Positions 8,999 through 18,335 of a stretch of 39,520 nt of DNA are shown piece after piece. The notes under the pieces are model-generated. The model ran no database searches. It was given only the letters and a program-made list of their open reading frames with translations, and was not told the DNA's origin. Position numbers and translations under genes: made by a program. Source of the stretch: SAR202 cluster bacterium (GTDB lineage: Bacteria; Chloroflexota; Dehalococcoidia; Lucifugimonadales; UBA6952); the NCBI GenBank assembly GCA_009392515.1, contig VFGE01000037.1, positions 1 through 39,520 on the forward strand, written 5' to 3'. Every line of letters starts with the position of its first letter. The stretch's first letter is position 1.

Positions 8999-9691
8999 AT
9001 GATTATGGAACAAAATTTTGCAAAACTTCAAAAAAAACTTGGAATAGATTTCAATAATCTAGAATTATATCAATTAGCTTTTAAACACCCTTCCTATCTG
9101 AATGAAAATTTTTCGTTTACCACAAATACAAACCAAAGACTAGAATTCTTAGGTGACTCGATTCTAGGTTTAATATTAGCCGATTATTTATATTGGAAAT
9201 ATCCTCAATATACTGAAGGTCTTTTAACTGATATACGATCAGAACTGGTGAAAGATCAAACACTTTCTATTATAAGTAAAGAATTCGATTTAGGTGACTA
9301 TTTAATCCTTGGCAAAGGAGAAGGTAAATCAGGAGGCAGAGAAAAAGACTCAAATATAGCTGATGCATTTGAAGCATTACTTGGCGCTATTTTTCTAGAT
9401 AGAGGATTTAATATTGTGAAAACTGTAATACATAATATCTTTGCTTCTAGAGTAGATTCTATTAATAAAGATGAATTAAAAGACCCTAAAACACGTATTC
9501 AAGAATATTTTTTAACTAATGAATCTGTAATTCCAATATATAAATTAGTAAAAAAAGAAGGAAATGAGCATAACCCTTTATTTACAATGTCTTTAATTAT
9601 TAAAAACAAGATTATTTCTTATGGAGAAGGAAGTTCAAAAAAACAAGCTGAACAAGCCGCGGCAAATGCAGCTTTGAAGTCCTTAGAATAA
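8999..9691 (+). CDS. rnc: Ribonuclease III
   Basis: At 230 residues this is a normal-length RNase III, which cuts double-stranded RNA in rRNA processing. The signature RLEFLGDSILG (47-57) contributes Glu49 and Asp53, and ADAFEALLGAIFLD contributes Asp122 and Glu125, completing the metal site. A C-terminal double-stranded-RNA-binding domain begins near DPKTRIQEYF and ends with KKQAEQAAANAAL. ATG codons at 8999 and 9005 are both possible and neither has a clear Shine-Dalgarno. ftsY follows after 12 bases; in many bacteria smc lies between these two genes, but not here. Confidence 0.97.
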   Translation: MIMEQNFAKLQKKLGIDFNNLELYQLAFKHPSYLNENFSFTTNTNQRLEFLGDSILGLILADYLYWKYPQYTEGLLTDIRSELVKDQTLSIISKEFDLGDYLILGKGEGKSGGREKDSNIADAFEALLGAIFLDRGFNIVKTVIHNIFASRVDSINKDELKDPKTRIQEYFLTNESVIPIYKLVKKEGNEHNPLFTMSLIIKNKIISYGEGSSKKQAEQAAANAALKSLE

Positions 9692-9703
9692 GGTTGTAAC
9701 AAT

Positions 9704-10648
9704 TTGAAACATATGAATAATAACAACCCTTATAACACCGCCTTAACTATTACTAAAAGTAGTTTTTTTGAACGTGTGAAATCTATATTTTCCAAAAGAA
9801 TCGATTATACAGAAAAACTTGATTTAATAGAAGAAATATTAATTACCTCAGATGTAGGTATACAAACAACTGAAATTGTAATTAAACATTTACAAGAAGC
9901 ACTCAAGCATAACCCTGAGCTAGATTTATTCAATGAAAGTAAAGCTGTTTTATTTGATTTGTTAATTGACAACCCAATACATGATCAAATTAATTTACTA
10001 TCAGAAATAAAAAATACTACACCTTTTATTATTCTAGTTAGTGGTGTTAATGGGGTAGGCAAAACTACAACAGTAGCAAAACTAGCTGCTATGTTTAGTA
10101 GATTAAACTTGAAAGTAGTTATTGGTGCCTGTGATTCATTTAGAGCTGGTGCAGTAGAGCAAATAGAAAATTGGGGGGCAAAACTAAATATTCGAGTTAT
10201 TTCAAACAAGACTACTAAAGACCCCGCATCTGTAGCATTTGACACAGTAAATAGTGCAATTTCCAACCAAGATGATATCGTACTCCTTGATACTGCAGGA
10301 AGATTACAGAATGATACAAACCTTATGGGTGAACTAGAGAAAATATCCAATATAACAAAACGTTTTATTCCTGAATCTCCACATCTGAGCTTGTTGATTA
10401 TGGATGCCACAGTCGGTCAAAACGGTATAGAGCAAGCTAAACAATTTACCAATTCGGCAAAATGTGATTCTGTAATCTTAACAAAACTTGATACTAGTGC
10501 TAAAGGAGGTATTGTTCTTAGAATTTATCAAGAATTAAATCTCCCAATTCTATTCGTTGGAACTGGAGAAAAGATTGAAGACCTGGAAAACTTTAATAAA
10601 GAAGATTTTCTAAATGCATTTTTTTCTTATGATTATCAAGATGTGTGA
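9704..10648 (+). CDS. ftsY: Signal recognition particle receptor FtsY
   Basis: This SRP-family GTPase receives SRP-ribosome complexes at the inner membrane. The G1 loop is GVNGVGKT (114-121), followed by DSFRAGAVEQ, DTAGR (196-200) and TKLD (260-263) and the closing GTGEKIEDL. At 314 residues it has only the short N-domain helix bundle before the G domain and lacks the long acidic A region of E. coli FtsY. The frame opens at TTG 9704; AAGG at 9690-9693 is ten bases upstream, which favours it over ATG 9713. The DUF2298 gene begins eight bases after the stop, so rnc-ftsY may be co-transcribed with the envelope genes. Confidence 0.96.
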   Translation: MKHMNNNNPYNTALTITKSSFFERVKSIFSKRIDYTEKLDLIEEILITSDVGIQTTEIVIKHLQEALKHNPELDLFNESKAVLFDLLIDNPIHDQINLLSEIKNTTPFIILVSGVNGVGKTTTVAKLAAMFSRLNLKVVIGACDSFRAGAVEQIENWGAKLNIRVISNKTTKDPASVAFDTVNSAISNQDDIVLLDTAGRLQNDTNLMGELEKISNITKRFIPESPHLSLLIMDATVGQNGIEQAKQFTNSAKCDSVILTKLDTSAKGGIVLRIYQELNLPILFVGTGEKIEDLENFNKEDFLNAFFSYDYQDV

Positions 10649-10656
10649 ATTGCTAA

Positions 10657-13032
10657 ATGTTAGAAACTATTTATTCGTTATTATTTATTGAGTTTCTTGG
10701 GATATTGGTATTTCCAATTATATTTACAGTATTTTGGAAATTACCAGACAGAGGCTATTCAATTAGTAAATTACTTTCTCTTTTATTATTAGTATACATT
10801 ATATGGATACTTGGTTCTTTTGATTTCAATTACAACCTAAAAATATCTGCATCTGTTATTTTGATATGTTTTGGAATAATTTCATTTATTACATTCTATT
10901 ACAACTATAATTACATCTTATCTTTCATTAAAAGAGAATACTCATTAATTCTCCTTATAGACGTAATTTTTGTTCTGGTTTTTGCCATATGGTTATTTAT
11001 AAGAAATCTTGATCCTACTATTTACCATACAGAACAAGTTATGGATTTTACGATATTGAATTCAGTAATGAATACCTCATCCTATCCACCAAATGACCTT
11101 TGGTATTCAGGAAATCCGATTAATTACTATTACTATGGTTATTTGATATTTGGTATATTTTTTGAATATTTACAAATTGAAGTTTCTTTAGCTTATAATT
11201 TAGCAATACCACTAATAGCTTCATTAAGTTCAATAGTATTATTCGGTCTGATATGGAATATTTGCACCTGTTTCCAAATTTCAAAATTGAATATTACTTT
11301 AGTATCAATTTGTACAGTTACTGTTTTCAATTTCTTTTCTAACTTTCAGCCTATACTAGAATTCCTAAATTCAATTCAAATATTGCCCAAAGAATTTATA
11401 CTATGGATTGCCATTGATGGACTGAATTATAATACAGAATCGATTTCAATATTCCCAAATGATCATTATTGGTGGTGGAGAGCCACACGTGTAATAAATA
11501 CTTTTGACATCCTATCTAATGCTTCACTTGATTATACAATTACAGAATTTCCCTTTTTTACATTTGCTTTAGCTGATTTGCATCCACATCTAATAAGTAT
11601 ACCTATTTACTTAATGTTTCTGACCTTATTATTTAATTACAATATTTTAAATAATCATAACAAGATAATTTCTCAAACCAAAATCATTTCAAATAATGTT
11701 TTTTTTCTTTTTATATCTGTAACATTTGGATCTTTAATGATTACTAATACCTGGAATATCCCTTCAATATTTCTACTTTTATTTGGGACTGCAATAATAC
11801 CTGTACGAAATTACTTTACCTACAAAACCTTCTTCAGATTTAAAATACCATTATATGTTTCTATTATGAGTTTACTATTATTTTTGCCGTTTTATAACAA
11901 CTATGTCCCTCCTGTTAATCAAATAGACGTAGTAGGGGCTATTTCATCAAGATTTATTCATATCTTTATTGTATGGGGATTCTTTATATGTATAATCTTA
12001 TTATTTTTAACAATTGTTTATAGAACTAAGCATCACTATTTCATCAATGGGCGTTTGCTAAATTTATCTTTCTCAATATTACCAGTAATATTTATGATAC
12101 TAATATGGTCTATTCTCATATTTGTTAAAGACACATTTGATGGAAATTTATTATTTATGATAATTAATAAAAATATATCATTATTATTAATTCTAATTAC
12201 ATTTTTATTTCTTTCCCATTTATTAATTACCAAGACTGAAATACCAATAATAAATAATCAACCATATCTAACTACAAATTCATCCAATGGTATATATTTT
12301 ATAATTACAATTCTTTTAATTGGGGTGGTATTAATTCTTATTCCTGAATACTTTTTTATTAAAGATCAATTTGGTAATCGAATGAATACTGTATTCAAAT
12401 TTAGTTTTCAATCATGGATATTATTTACCGTATTTACACCATTCTTAATATACAGTATTTCTACTTACGTCAGAAAATATAGAATTTATTATTATATCTC
12501 TTTTCTTTTGATATCAATATTATATTTGTACTATTCGATTGCTTTTATTAATTTACAAGTGAATAATTGGGATAAAACGCCGAGTATAAACGCTCATAAA
12601 AACTTCTCGGTTCATAATAAAATGACATATGATTCGATACAATGGATTCAAAATAATTTGCCACAAGGCTCAATTATTCTAGAAGCTCCTGGAGATAGTT
12701 ATTCCAATTTCTCAAAAATCTCTTCTTTTTCAGGATATCCAACTGTATTAGGATGGATAGGGCATCAACGTCAATGGAGACCTTTTGAATTAGAAGAAAT
12801 ATTCAAAAGAGAAAAAGACATTGAAAATATATATATATCTAATAATATAAATCGTGTTAAAGAACTAATAAAGGAATACGGAATTAAATATATATATCTA
12901 GGAATTCAAGAAAATATAAAATATGGTGAGGAAAATATTTCAAAAAACACTTTTCGATTATTTGGGAAAAGAATCTATCAATCTGAAGAAATGATTAATG
13001 GTACCTATATATACATATATGACGTAAATTAA
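10657..13032 (+). CDS. DUF2298 (Chlor_Arch_YYY, TIGR03662) polytopic membrane protein
   Basis: This 791-residue protein is dominated by hydrophobic helices. Family hallmarks are the tyrosine run in NPINYYYYGYLIFG (153-166), the preceding TEQVMDFTILNS, DLHPHLISIP near 306, and GNRMNTVFKFSFQSW near 570. A soluble C-terminal part follows with ILEAPGDSYSNFSKIS and VLGWIGHQRQWR. TIGR03662 proteins have no proven function but resemble polyprenyl-phosphate-dependent glycosyltransferases in layout and usually occur with TIGR03663 proteins, as here three bases downstream. A role in transferring sugar from a lipid carrier at the outer face of the membrane is inferred. Confidence 0.92.
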   Translation: MLETIYSLLFIEFLGILVFPIIFTVFWKLPDRGYSISKLLSLLLLVYIIWILGSFDFNYNLKISASVILICFGIISFITFYYNYNYILSFIKREYSLILLIDVIFVLVFAIWLFIRNLDPTIYHTEQVMDFTILNSVMNTSSYPPNDLWYSGNPINYYYYGYLIFGIFFEYLQIEVSLAYNLAIPLIASLSSIVLFGLIWNICTCFQISKLNITLVSICTVTVFNFFSNFQPILEFLNSIQILPKEFILWIAIDGLNYNTESISIFPNDHYWWWRATRVINTFDILSNASLDYTITEFPFFTFALADLHPHLISIPIYLMFLTLLFNYNILNNHNKIISQTKIISNNVFFLFISVTFGSLMITNTWNIPSIFLLLFGTAIIPVRNYFTYKTFFRFKIPLYVSIMSLLLFLPFYNNYVPPVNQIDVVGAISSRFIHIFIVWGFFICIILLFLTIVYRTKHHYFINGRLLNLSFSILPVIFMILIWSILIFVKDTFDGNLLFMIINKNISLLLILITFLFLSHLLITKTEIPIINNQPYLTTNSSNGIYFIITILLIGVVLILIPEYFFIKDQFGNRMNTVFKFSFQSWILFTVFTPFLIYSISTYVRKYRIYYYISFLLISILYLYYSIAFINLQVNNWDKTPSINAHKNFSVHNKMTYDSIQWIQNNLPQGSIILEAPGDSYSNFSKISSFSGYPTVLGWIGHQRQWRPFELEEIFKREKDIENIYISNNINRVKELIKEYGIKYIYLGIQENIKYGEENISKNTFRLFGKRIYQSEEMINGTYIYIYDVN

Positions 13033-13035
13033 GAC

Positions 13036-14985
13036 ATGAATAACAAAAGAACATTATATACATTTTATTTACCATTTGGTTTGATAATGGTTTTATCGCT
13101 ATTTATGCATATTTTCCAATTGGATAAACAGTCATTACATCATGATGAAAGTATGCATGTTTTTTATAGCTGGTTTATTTATAAGGGTGATTTAGAAGCA
13201 TTTAATAATATTCATTCTCCTATGATGCATGGCCCTTTTCAATTCTTTTTAAATTCATTAGTATTTCATATATTTGGAGACAGTAATTATACAGCTAGGC
13301 TTCTACCTGCAATTTTTGGGATTTTATTAACAATCCTACCTATTTTATTTCGAAAAGATTTGGGTAACCATTTAACTTTACTTTTCAGCTTTACCTTAAC
13401 CATCTCACCAACTTTTTTATATTTCAGTAGGTTTGCTAGAAATGATATTTATGTTGCAGTATGGTCCTTGATAATCATTGCTTGTTTTCTTCGATACAAT
13501 ATAACTGGTGCGTTACGATATCTTATTGTTAGTTCAATAATTCTGGCAGTTTTTTTTGTTACTAAAGAAAGTGCATATATTTTCTCTGCATTTCTGCTTA
13601 TTTATTTGTTTATCTCTATAACTTACAACTTATTAATACATTTATCGGAGAAACCATTTAAACAATTAGTCTCTGAAAATAAAAATCTTATTGAATACTT
13701 ATTATTTTTATTGATTATTTGTCTACCTATTGGAGGAGCCGGATTTATCCTTTTTCAAGATCATCTCAATCTAATCCTAGGTTCAAATGAATGGCCTAAT
13801 GTTGGGTTACCAACTTCTGATTCAACGCGACCAGCTCTTATTATTGCTATTAGCCTATCTTTTGTTTCATTATCACTAATCTTTCTTAATAGGATTGCCA
13901 AAAGTCAAAACTTAATAGAAGACAATAAACAACTACTATCAGAAAAACATCTTCTCTTAATAGTATCTATATTCTTTTTTACACTTCTTCTTTTTCACAC
14001 CTCATTTTTTACTAAGTTTGATGGTGTTAAAATAGCTTTTTGGCAAAGCTTGGGATATTGGATCGCCCAGCATGACGTAGCAAGAGGCGCTCAACCGTGG
14101 TTTTACTATATTATGCTCTCTTTAGTGTATGAATATAGTGCTTTTATTATAGGTTCCATTTCTTCCATATACTTTATATTTAGGGGGGATAAACAAGAGC
14201 GATTCCTTGCGAATTGGGCTTTAATTTCTTTTCTTTTCTTTTCGTATGCTGGTGAAAAAATGCCCTGGCTTTTAGTTGAGGTTATATTGCCTTTTTATTT
14301 GGTTTCTTTTTACGGATTAAAGAGATTATTAATATTTCTGAGCAAAATAAATATTGTTAATAATCATTATATTTACTCTGGTTTTTTGATATTTATATTG
14401 GTATTATTTCTCTCCCCCATTATGTCAACAATTCGTTTAGTTTATACTTCTCCTGGTTGGCCTAACCAATTATTGGTATATGTACAATCATCACCTCATA
14501 TCATTGAAATAGATCAACAAATATCACAAATTGCTAAAGATAGTAACAAATACAACCAACTATCAATTCAAATAGATTCTACAGATGGATTTAGTTGGCC
14601 ATGGGCTTGGTATTTTCGCAACTACGATTCAGTCAGCTATCGAGATTTTACAAAAACACCATTCACGAATCCAAATCAAGCAGCTGATATTGTACTTTTA
14701 TCGGATCGTAATAAATTAAAAAATAATTACTTTTTAAATCAACATCATAAACCAGAGATGTATATTCATCGTTGGTGGAATCCTGAAACGTACAAAGAAT
14801 TTAGTTTAGCAAACATAACATTTGTACCCGAGATTACTAATAATGGTTGCAAATTATTAGATTATTTTATTAATAGGAGATTTGACTCAAGTGTTGGCTC
14901 TATTTATGCGAATATATACGTAAGAAAGTCACTTTCAGAACCTATAGATATTGCTGTATTAAATCATGAAAAATCTTCTTGCTAA
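13036..14985 (+). CDS. TIGR03663 family membrane protein, PMT/GT39-like glycosyltransferase
   Basis: The 649-residue protein has about a dozen membrane helices and an N-terminal region resembling protein mannosyltransferases (PF02366). The residues described as invariant for TIGR03663 are present: the DE pair Asp37-Glu38 in LHHDESMH and His65-Gly66-Pro67 in MMHGPFQF. In GT-C enzymes the first acidic pair sits in the first outer loop and is catalytic, so activity looks possible. Donor and acceptor are unknown. The soluble C-terminal part includes DSTDGFSWPWAWYFRNY. The gene is packed three bases after its DUF2298 partner and 18 bases before the flippase-like gene. Confidence 0.92.
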   Translation: MNNKRTLYTFYLPFGLIMVLSLFMHIFQLDKQSLHHDESMHVFYSWFIYKGDLEAFNNIHSPMMHGPFQFFLNSLVFHIFGDSNYTARLLPAIFGILLTILPILFRKDLGNHLTLLFSFTLTISPTFLYFSRFARNDIYVAVWSLIIIACFLRYNITGALRYLIVSSIILAVFFVTKESAYIFSAFLLIYLFISITYNLLIHLSEKPFKQLVSENKNLIEYLLFLLIICLPIGGAGFILFQDHLNLILGSNEWPNVGLPTSDSTRPALIIAISLSFVSLSLIFLNRIAKSQNLIEDNKQLLSEKHLLLIVSIFFFTLLLFHTSFFTKFDGVKIAFWQSLGYWIAQHDVARGAQPWFYYIMLSLVYEYSAFIIGSISSIYFIFRGDKQERFLANWALISFLFFSYAGEKMPWLLVEVILPFYLVSFYGLKRLLIFLSKINIVNNHYIYSGFLIFILVLFLSPIMSTIRLVYTSPGWPNQLLVYVQSSPHIIEIDQQISQIAKDSNKYNQLSIQIDSTDGFSWPWAWYFRNYDSVSYRDFTKTPFTNPNQAADIVLLSDRNKLKNNYFLNQHHKPEMYIHRWWNPETYKEFSLANITFVPEITNNGCKLLDYFINRRFDSSVGSIYANIYVRKSLSEPIDIAVLNHEKSSC

Positions 14986-15003
14986 TCGTCTATACTATAT
15001 ATT

Positions 15004-16068
15004 ATGAACTACATATTAAAAACAATAATAGGTTTAGTTATCACAATCCTCTTGATGTCTGTCTTCTTCTATGCAGCTGGTTTTGAAGAGGTACTTACTT
15101 CTTTATCTGAAGTCAAACTTGTTTTTTTGATACCCTCAATAATTCTCTATTTTATTTCACTTTATATAAGAACACTCCGTTGGCAATATATATTAAAAAC
15201 TGTTTTAAATATACGAGCGTGGATATTATTTAAATCTATTTCAATAGGATATTCGGCTAACAATATATTACCTGTAAGGTTAGGGGAGTTAATTCGTTTA
15301 TATTATGTTGCCAAGATCTCAAAAATTTCTAAAAGTACCACTCTTGGTACTATAATCACTGAAAGAATAATGGATGCATTAACATTGATTGCCTGTGTCG
15401 GAGTGATTTTATTAGGATTTTTGATAACAGACATCATTCAACTTGAATTATTATTTTCAATTGAAAATCTGGTGATATCAACTTTGACTATTGGATCTTT
15501 AGTTATATTAGTGATATTTTTCTTATTAATTTGGTTGATAAAAGACCCGAAGATAATAGAAAGATTTATTGAACGTATTTTTCGTAAACTGTCAGATAAC
15601 AGGTTAAAAAAAATAATACATATCTATAATTATTTTATACAGGGATTAATCACTTTAGGAAGTTTTCGTAAAATTTCATTCATTTTTTTTATATCATTAA
15701 GTGTATGGTTATTTGAATTTATCCTAGCGTACCTACTTGTTATAAGTTTGGGAATAGAAAATTTTAAATATGAAAATTTCACACTATTCTTTATTCTATG
15801 TTTATCTATATCAGTTGCTAATCTTGCAACTAGTATCCCAATGACACAAGGAGGTATTGGGCCTTTTGAATTAGCTGGATCTTTAATCTTAATAATGTTT
15901 GGTATCGATTCTTCGTATGCTGGTGCTTTTATGATACTACTACATGCTTTGTTGTTAATACCGATAACACTTGTTGGTTTATTATTTTTATTTACTGGAG
16001 AAGAATCCTTCTTTGAAATTATGAGAAATTCATCTAAACTTAATGACAATGAAAAAACCAAACAATAA
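15004..16068 (+). CDS. Lysylphosphatidylglycerol synthase-type flippase-domain membrane protein (TIGR00374/UPF0104)
   Basis: This 354-residue integral membrane protein reads as about eight helices. Family motifs include LRWQYILK in the first loop, NILPVRLGELIRLYYVAK, a TERIMDALTL helix, and PMTQGGIGPFELAGSLIL near the end. The family matches the flippase half of MprF and stand-alone proteins often found with glycosyltransferases, where movement of a lipid or lipid-linked sugar is suspected but seldom proven. Context between a glycosyltransferase-like gene and an FAD oxidoreductase supports a lipid-carrier role. The next gene overlaps its end by 26 bases. Confidence 0.9.
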   Translation: MNYILKTIIGLVITILLMSVFFYAAGFEEVLTSLSEVKLVFLIPSIILYFISLYIRTLRWQYILKTVLNIRAWILFKSISIGYSANNILPVRLGELIRLYYVAKISKISKSTTLGTIITERIMDALTLIACVGVILLGFLITDIIQLELLFSIENLVISTLTIGSLVILVIFFLLIWLIKDPKIIERFIERIFRKLSDNRLKKIIHIYNYFIQGLITLGSFRKISFIFFISLSVWLFEFILAYLLVISLGIENFKYENFTLFFILCLSISVANLATSIPMTQGGIGPFELAGSLILIMFGIDSSYAGAFMILLHALLLIPITLVGLLFLFTGEESFFEIMRNSSKLNDNEKTKQ

Positions 16069-17377
16069 AAACATAGCTATTATCGGAGGCGGTTATTCAG
16101 GCCTTAGTGCAGCTCATGAATTTATTAAAAAGGGCTACACTGTTCAAATATACGAAGCTGCTCCTTTTTTAGGGGGATTAGCTTCAACGTTTGATATTGG
16201 TGAGGCGCAGGTAGAAAAATTTTACCACCATTTATTCTTGTCTGATCAACACCTTATAGATTTATTAAAAGAATTTGATTTAGATCAACACATAATATGG
16301 AAAAACTCATCCACATCATATTTTTACGATGGAAAAATATATCCTTTTACAACACCATTAGACCTATTAAAATTTTCACCTGTTAATTTAATTAATCGCA
16401 TTCGAATGGGGCTTTTAGCTCTTTATTTGCAGCGTGTAAAAAAATGGGAAAAATATGAAAAAATAACTGCAGCTGATTATATGAAAAAATATGCAGGTTC
16501 TCAAAATTACAAAATTATATGGGAACCATTATTAAAAGGAAAATTTAGTGACTACTATGAAGATGTTAGTATGTCGTGGTTATGGAGTAAATTTGCAACA
16601 CGTGTTGCATCCCGAGATAAAACATTTCAGGAGCAATTAGGATACATTGAAGGTAGTTGGGATATACTCACTAATGCTCTAGCTCAGTATATTATTAATA
16701 ATGGTTCTACTATTCATTTGCAAACACGAGTTACAAAAATACATGTGGAAAACAATAAAGTTATAGGGTTGGATACTGTTGATAGCCTGGGAAACACAGA
16801 AAGGCAAAACTTTGATGTAATACTTTCAACAATTCCTACTTTTTATCTTCCAAATTTAATTGAAGAACTACCTGATGATTATAAGAAACGTTTGACTGAT
16901 ATCCAATATGAAGGCGCTATAGCAGCAGTATGGTTTCTAAATAAACCGCTAACTAATTCCTATTGGATGAATATATCTGACCCAAATATTCCTTTTTTAC
17001 TCGCTCTAGAGCATACAAATTTATTTAATTCTGATCTCTATAATGGAAATCATATTTTGTATACTGCTGACTATGTAACTCAGAATGATCCACGATGGCA
17101 AATAGATGATGAAAATATTATAAATTCCTACATACCCCATTTACAAAAAATAAATCCTTCTTTTGACAGATCTTGGATTAATAAAACTTATATTCATAAG
17201 GAACGTGCTGCACAGCCTGTTGTAACCTTAAACTACTCTGAGAAAATTCCTAATACTAAGTCACCAATTGATGGATTATGGTTAGCAGCGATGAGCCAAG
17301 TTTATCCACAGGATAGGGGGACTAATTATAGTATTGGCTTAGGTAAGAAGGTTGCAGAGGATATTATAAATAAATAA
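16043..17377 (+). CDS. NAD(P)/FAD-dependent oxidoreductase (amine oxidase/protoporphyrinogen oxidase-like)
   Basis: This 444-residue flavoprotein has an N-terminal Rossmann motif GGGYSG (15-20), Glu38 for the FAD ribose, and GGLAS (44-48), typical of the PF01593 superfamily that includes protoporphyrinogen oxidase, phytoene desaturase and UDP-galactopyranose mutase. A C-terminal FAD segment lies around GLWLAAMSQVYPQDRG. No membrane helix is seen. Its position at the end of the envelope operon makes heme synthesis less likely than oxidation or reduction of a lipid or lipid-linked sugar, but this is inference. Starts at ATG 16043 and ATG 16049 both overlap the previous gene. The stop codon is part of the terminator stem. 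Confidence 0.85.
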   Translation: MTMKKPNNKNIAIIGGGYSGLSAAHEFIKKGYTVQIYEAAPFLGGLASTFDIGEAQVEKFYHHLFLSDQHLIDLLKEFDLDQHIIWKNSSTSYFYDGKIYPFTTPLDLLKFSPVNLINRIRMGLLALYLQRVKKWEKYEKITAADYMKKYAGSQNYKIIWEPLLKGKFSDYYEDVSMSWLWSKFATRVASRDKTFQEQLGYIEGSWDILTNALAQYIINNGSTIHLQTRVTKIHVENNKVIGLDTVDSLGNTERQNFDVILSTIPTFYLPNLIEELPDDYKKRLTDIQYEGAIAAVWFLNKPLTNSYWMNISDPNIPFLLALEHTNLFNSDLYNGNHILYTADYVTQNDPRWQIDDENIINSYIPHLQKINPSFDRSWINKTYIHKERAAQPVVTLNYSEKIPNTKSPIDGLWLAAMSQVYPQDRGTNYSIGLGKKVAEDIINK

Positions 17378-17406
17378 AGGGAGCATACGCTCCCTTTATT
17401 TTGTGT
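17372..17406. terminator. Strong bidirectional rho-independent terminator
   Basis: A 13-bp perfect inverted repeat (17372-17384 with 17389-17401; core AAAGGGAGC / GCTCCCTTT) has loop ATAC and is followed by T-rich sequence. It sits between the convergent FAD oxidoreductase and ABC permease genes, and the oxidoreductase stop TAA (17375-17377) lies within the left arm. Confidence 0.92.
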
Positions 17407-17420
17407 TTTATTTGTTTATG

Positions 17421-18323
17421 TTAACGACCACGCAGTTTCGGATCAAAAGTATCTCTTAATGCGTCACCGAAAACATTAAATCCAAGAACTAACCATGTAA
17501 TTGCTACACCAGGTACGATAACCATCCAAGGTGCTGATATTGCATATAGCATGACAGAACCTGATAATAATCTTCCCCAAGATGGATGGGGCGGTGGAAC
17601 ACCTAGTCCCAAAAAGCTTAAGGAAGCTTCTGTAAGAATTGCTGTACCTAACAAACTACTTGCTAAAACAAGATATGGTGCCATCACATTTGGAGTAATA
17701 TGTCTCCACATTATTCTAGATGGTTTGCATCCAATCGCTCGAGCAGCATCGATATATACATTTTCTTTACACGAAAGAACAGATCCTCTCATAACACGAA
17801 CAGTTCGCGGTATGAAAATTATTGAAAGAGCAATAACAACTGTGTCGATACCTCCTGAGCCTACATCTGTTGCCATTAATGCCAGAGCAAGAAGAATACC
17901 CGGAATAGATAACATGATTTCGGTAATTCTTTGGATTAGGTTATCAATACCGCCTCCAAAAAATCCACTCATTACACCAAATATTAATCCGATAACACTA
18001 CCAATAGCGACGGATATAAATCCTACTTGGGCAGATATGACTGCACCACCTATGATTCTAGCCCATAAGTCACGACCAAAGTCATCTGTTCCAAAAAAAT
18101 GCGCGGCATTAGGAGATTGTAGCCTGTCTGGTACATTAGTTTCATTAGGGTCATACCGTTTAATTACAGGGTTTAGTAAAGCAGCTCCTAGAACAACCAA
18201 CACCATAAATAAACCAACAGCGCCAATTGTACGTTTTCTACACCATGCACCAAACATTTTAAGTAAATGAAGTACACGATTTTCTTTTGACGCAAATTCT
18301 ATTTCATTAACATCTGTAGCCAT
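17421..18323 (-). CDS. ABC transporter permease, DppC/OppC type
   Basis: This 300-residue inner-membrane permease belongs to the peptide/nickel/opine family. A short cytoplasmic N-terminus precedes a first helix near 33-52, then the OppC_N-type loop with SPNAAHFFGTDDFGRDLWAR, and five more helices. The ATPase-contacting EAA loop reads AARAIGCKPSRIMWRHI. PPHPSWGRLL near the end is typical of DppC. It lies 12 bases after the DppB-type gene and has its own Shine-Dalgarno (GAGGT). No substrate-binding protein or ATPase gene follows in the window. The codons and amino acids are visibly less A+T-driven than in neighbouring genes. Confidence 0.94.
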   Translation of the reverse strand: MATDVNEIEFASKENRVLHLLKMFGAWCRKRTIGAVGLFMVLVVLGAALLNPVIKRYDPNETNVPDRLQSPNAAHFFGTDDFGRDLWARIIGGAVISAQVGFISVAIGSVIGLIFGVMSGFFGGGIDNLIQRITEIMLSIPGILLALALMATDVGSGGIDTVVIALSIIFIPRTVRVMRGSVLSCKENVYIDAARAIGCKPSRIMWRHITPNVMAPYLVLASSLLGTAILTEASLSFLGLGVPPPHPSWGRLLSGSVMLYAISAPWMVIVPGVAITWLVLGFNVFGDALRDTFDPKLRGR

Positions 18324-18335
18324 ATTTAAACCTCG

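Noticed and set aside
17551-18270. 239-codon plus-strand frame opposite the DppC-type gene
   Set aside because: It is fully antisense to a well-conserved permease; its proline- and isoleucine-rich product has no recognisable domain and it has no ribosome site.
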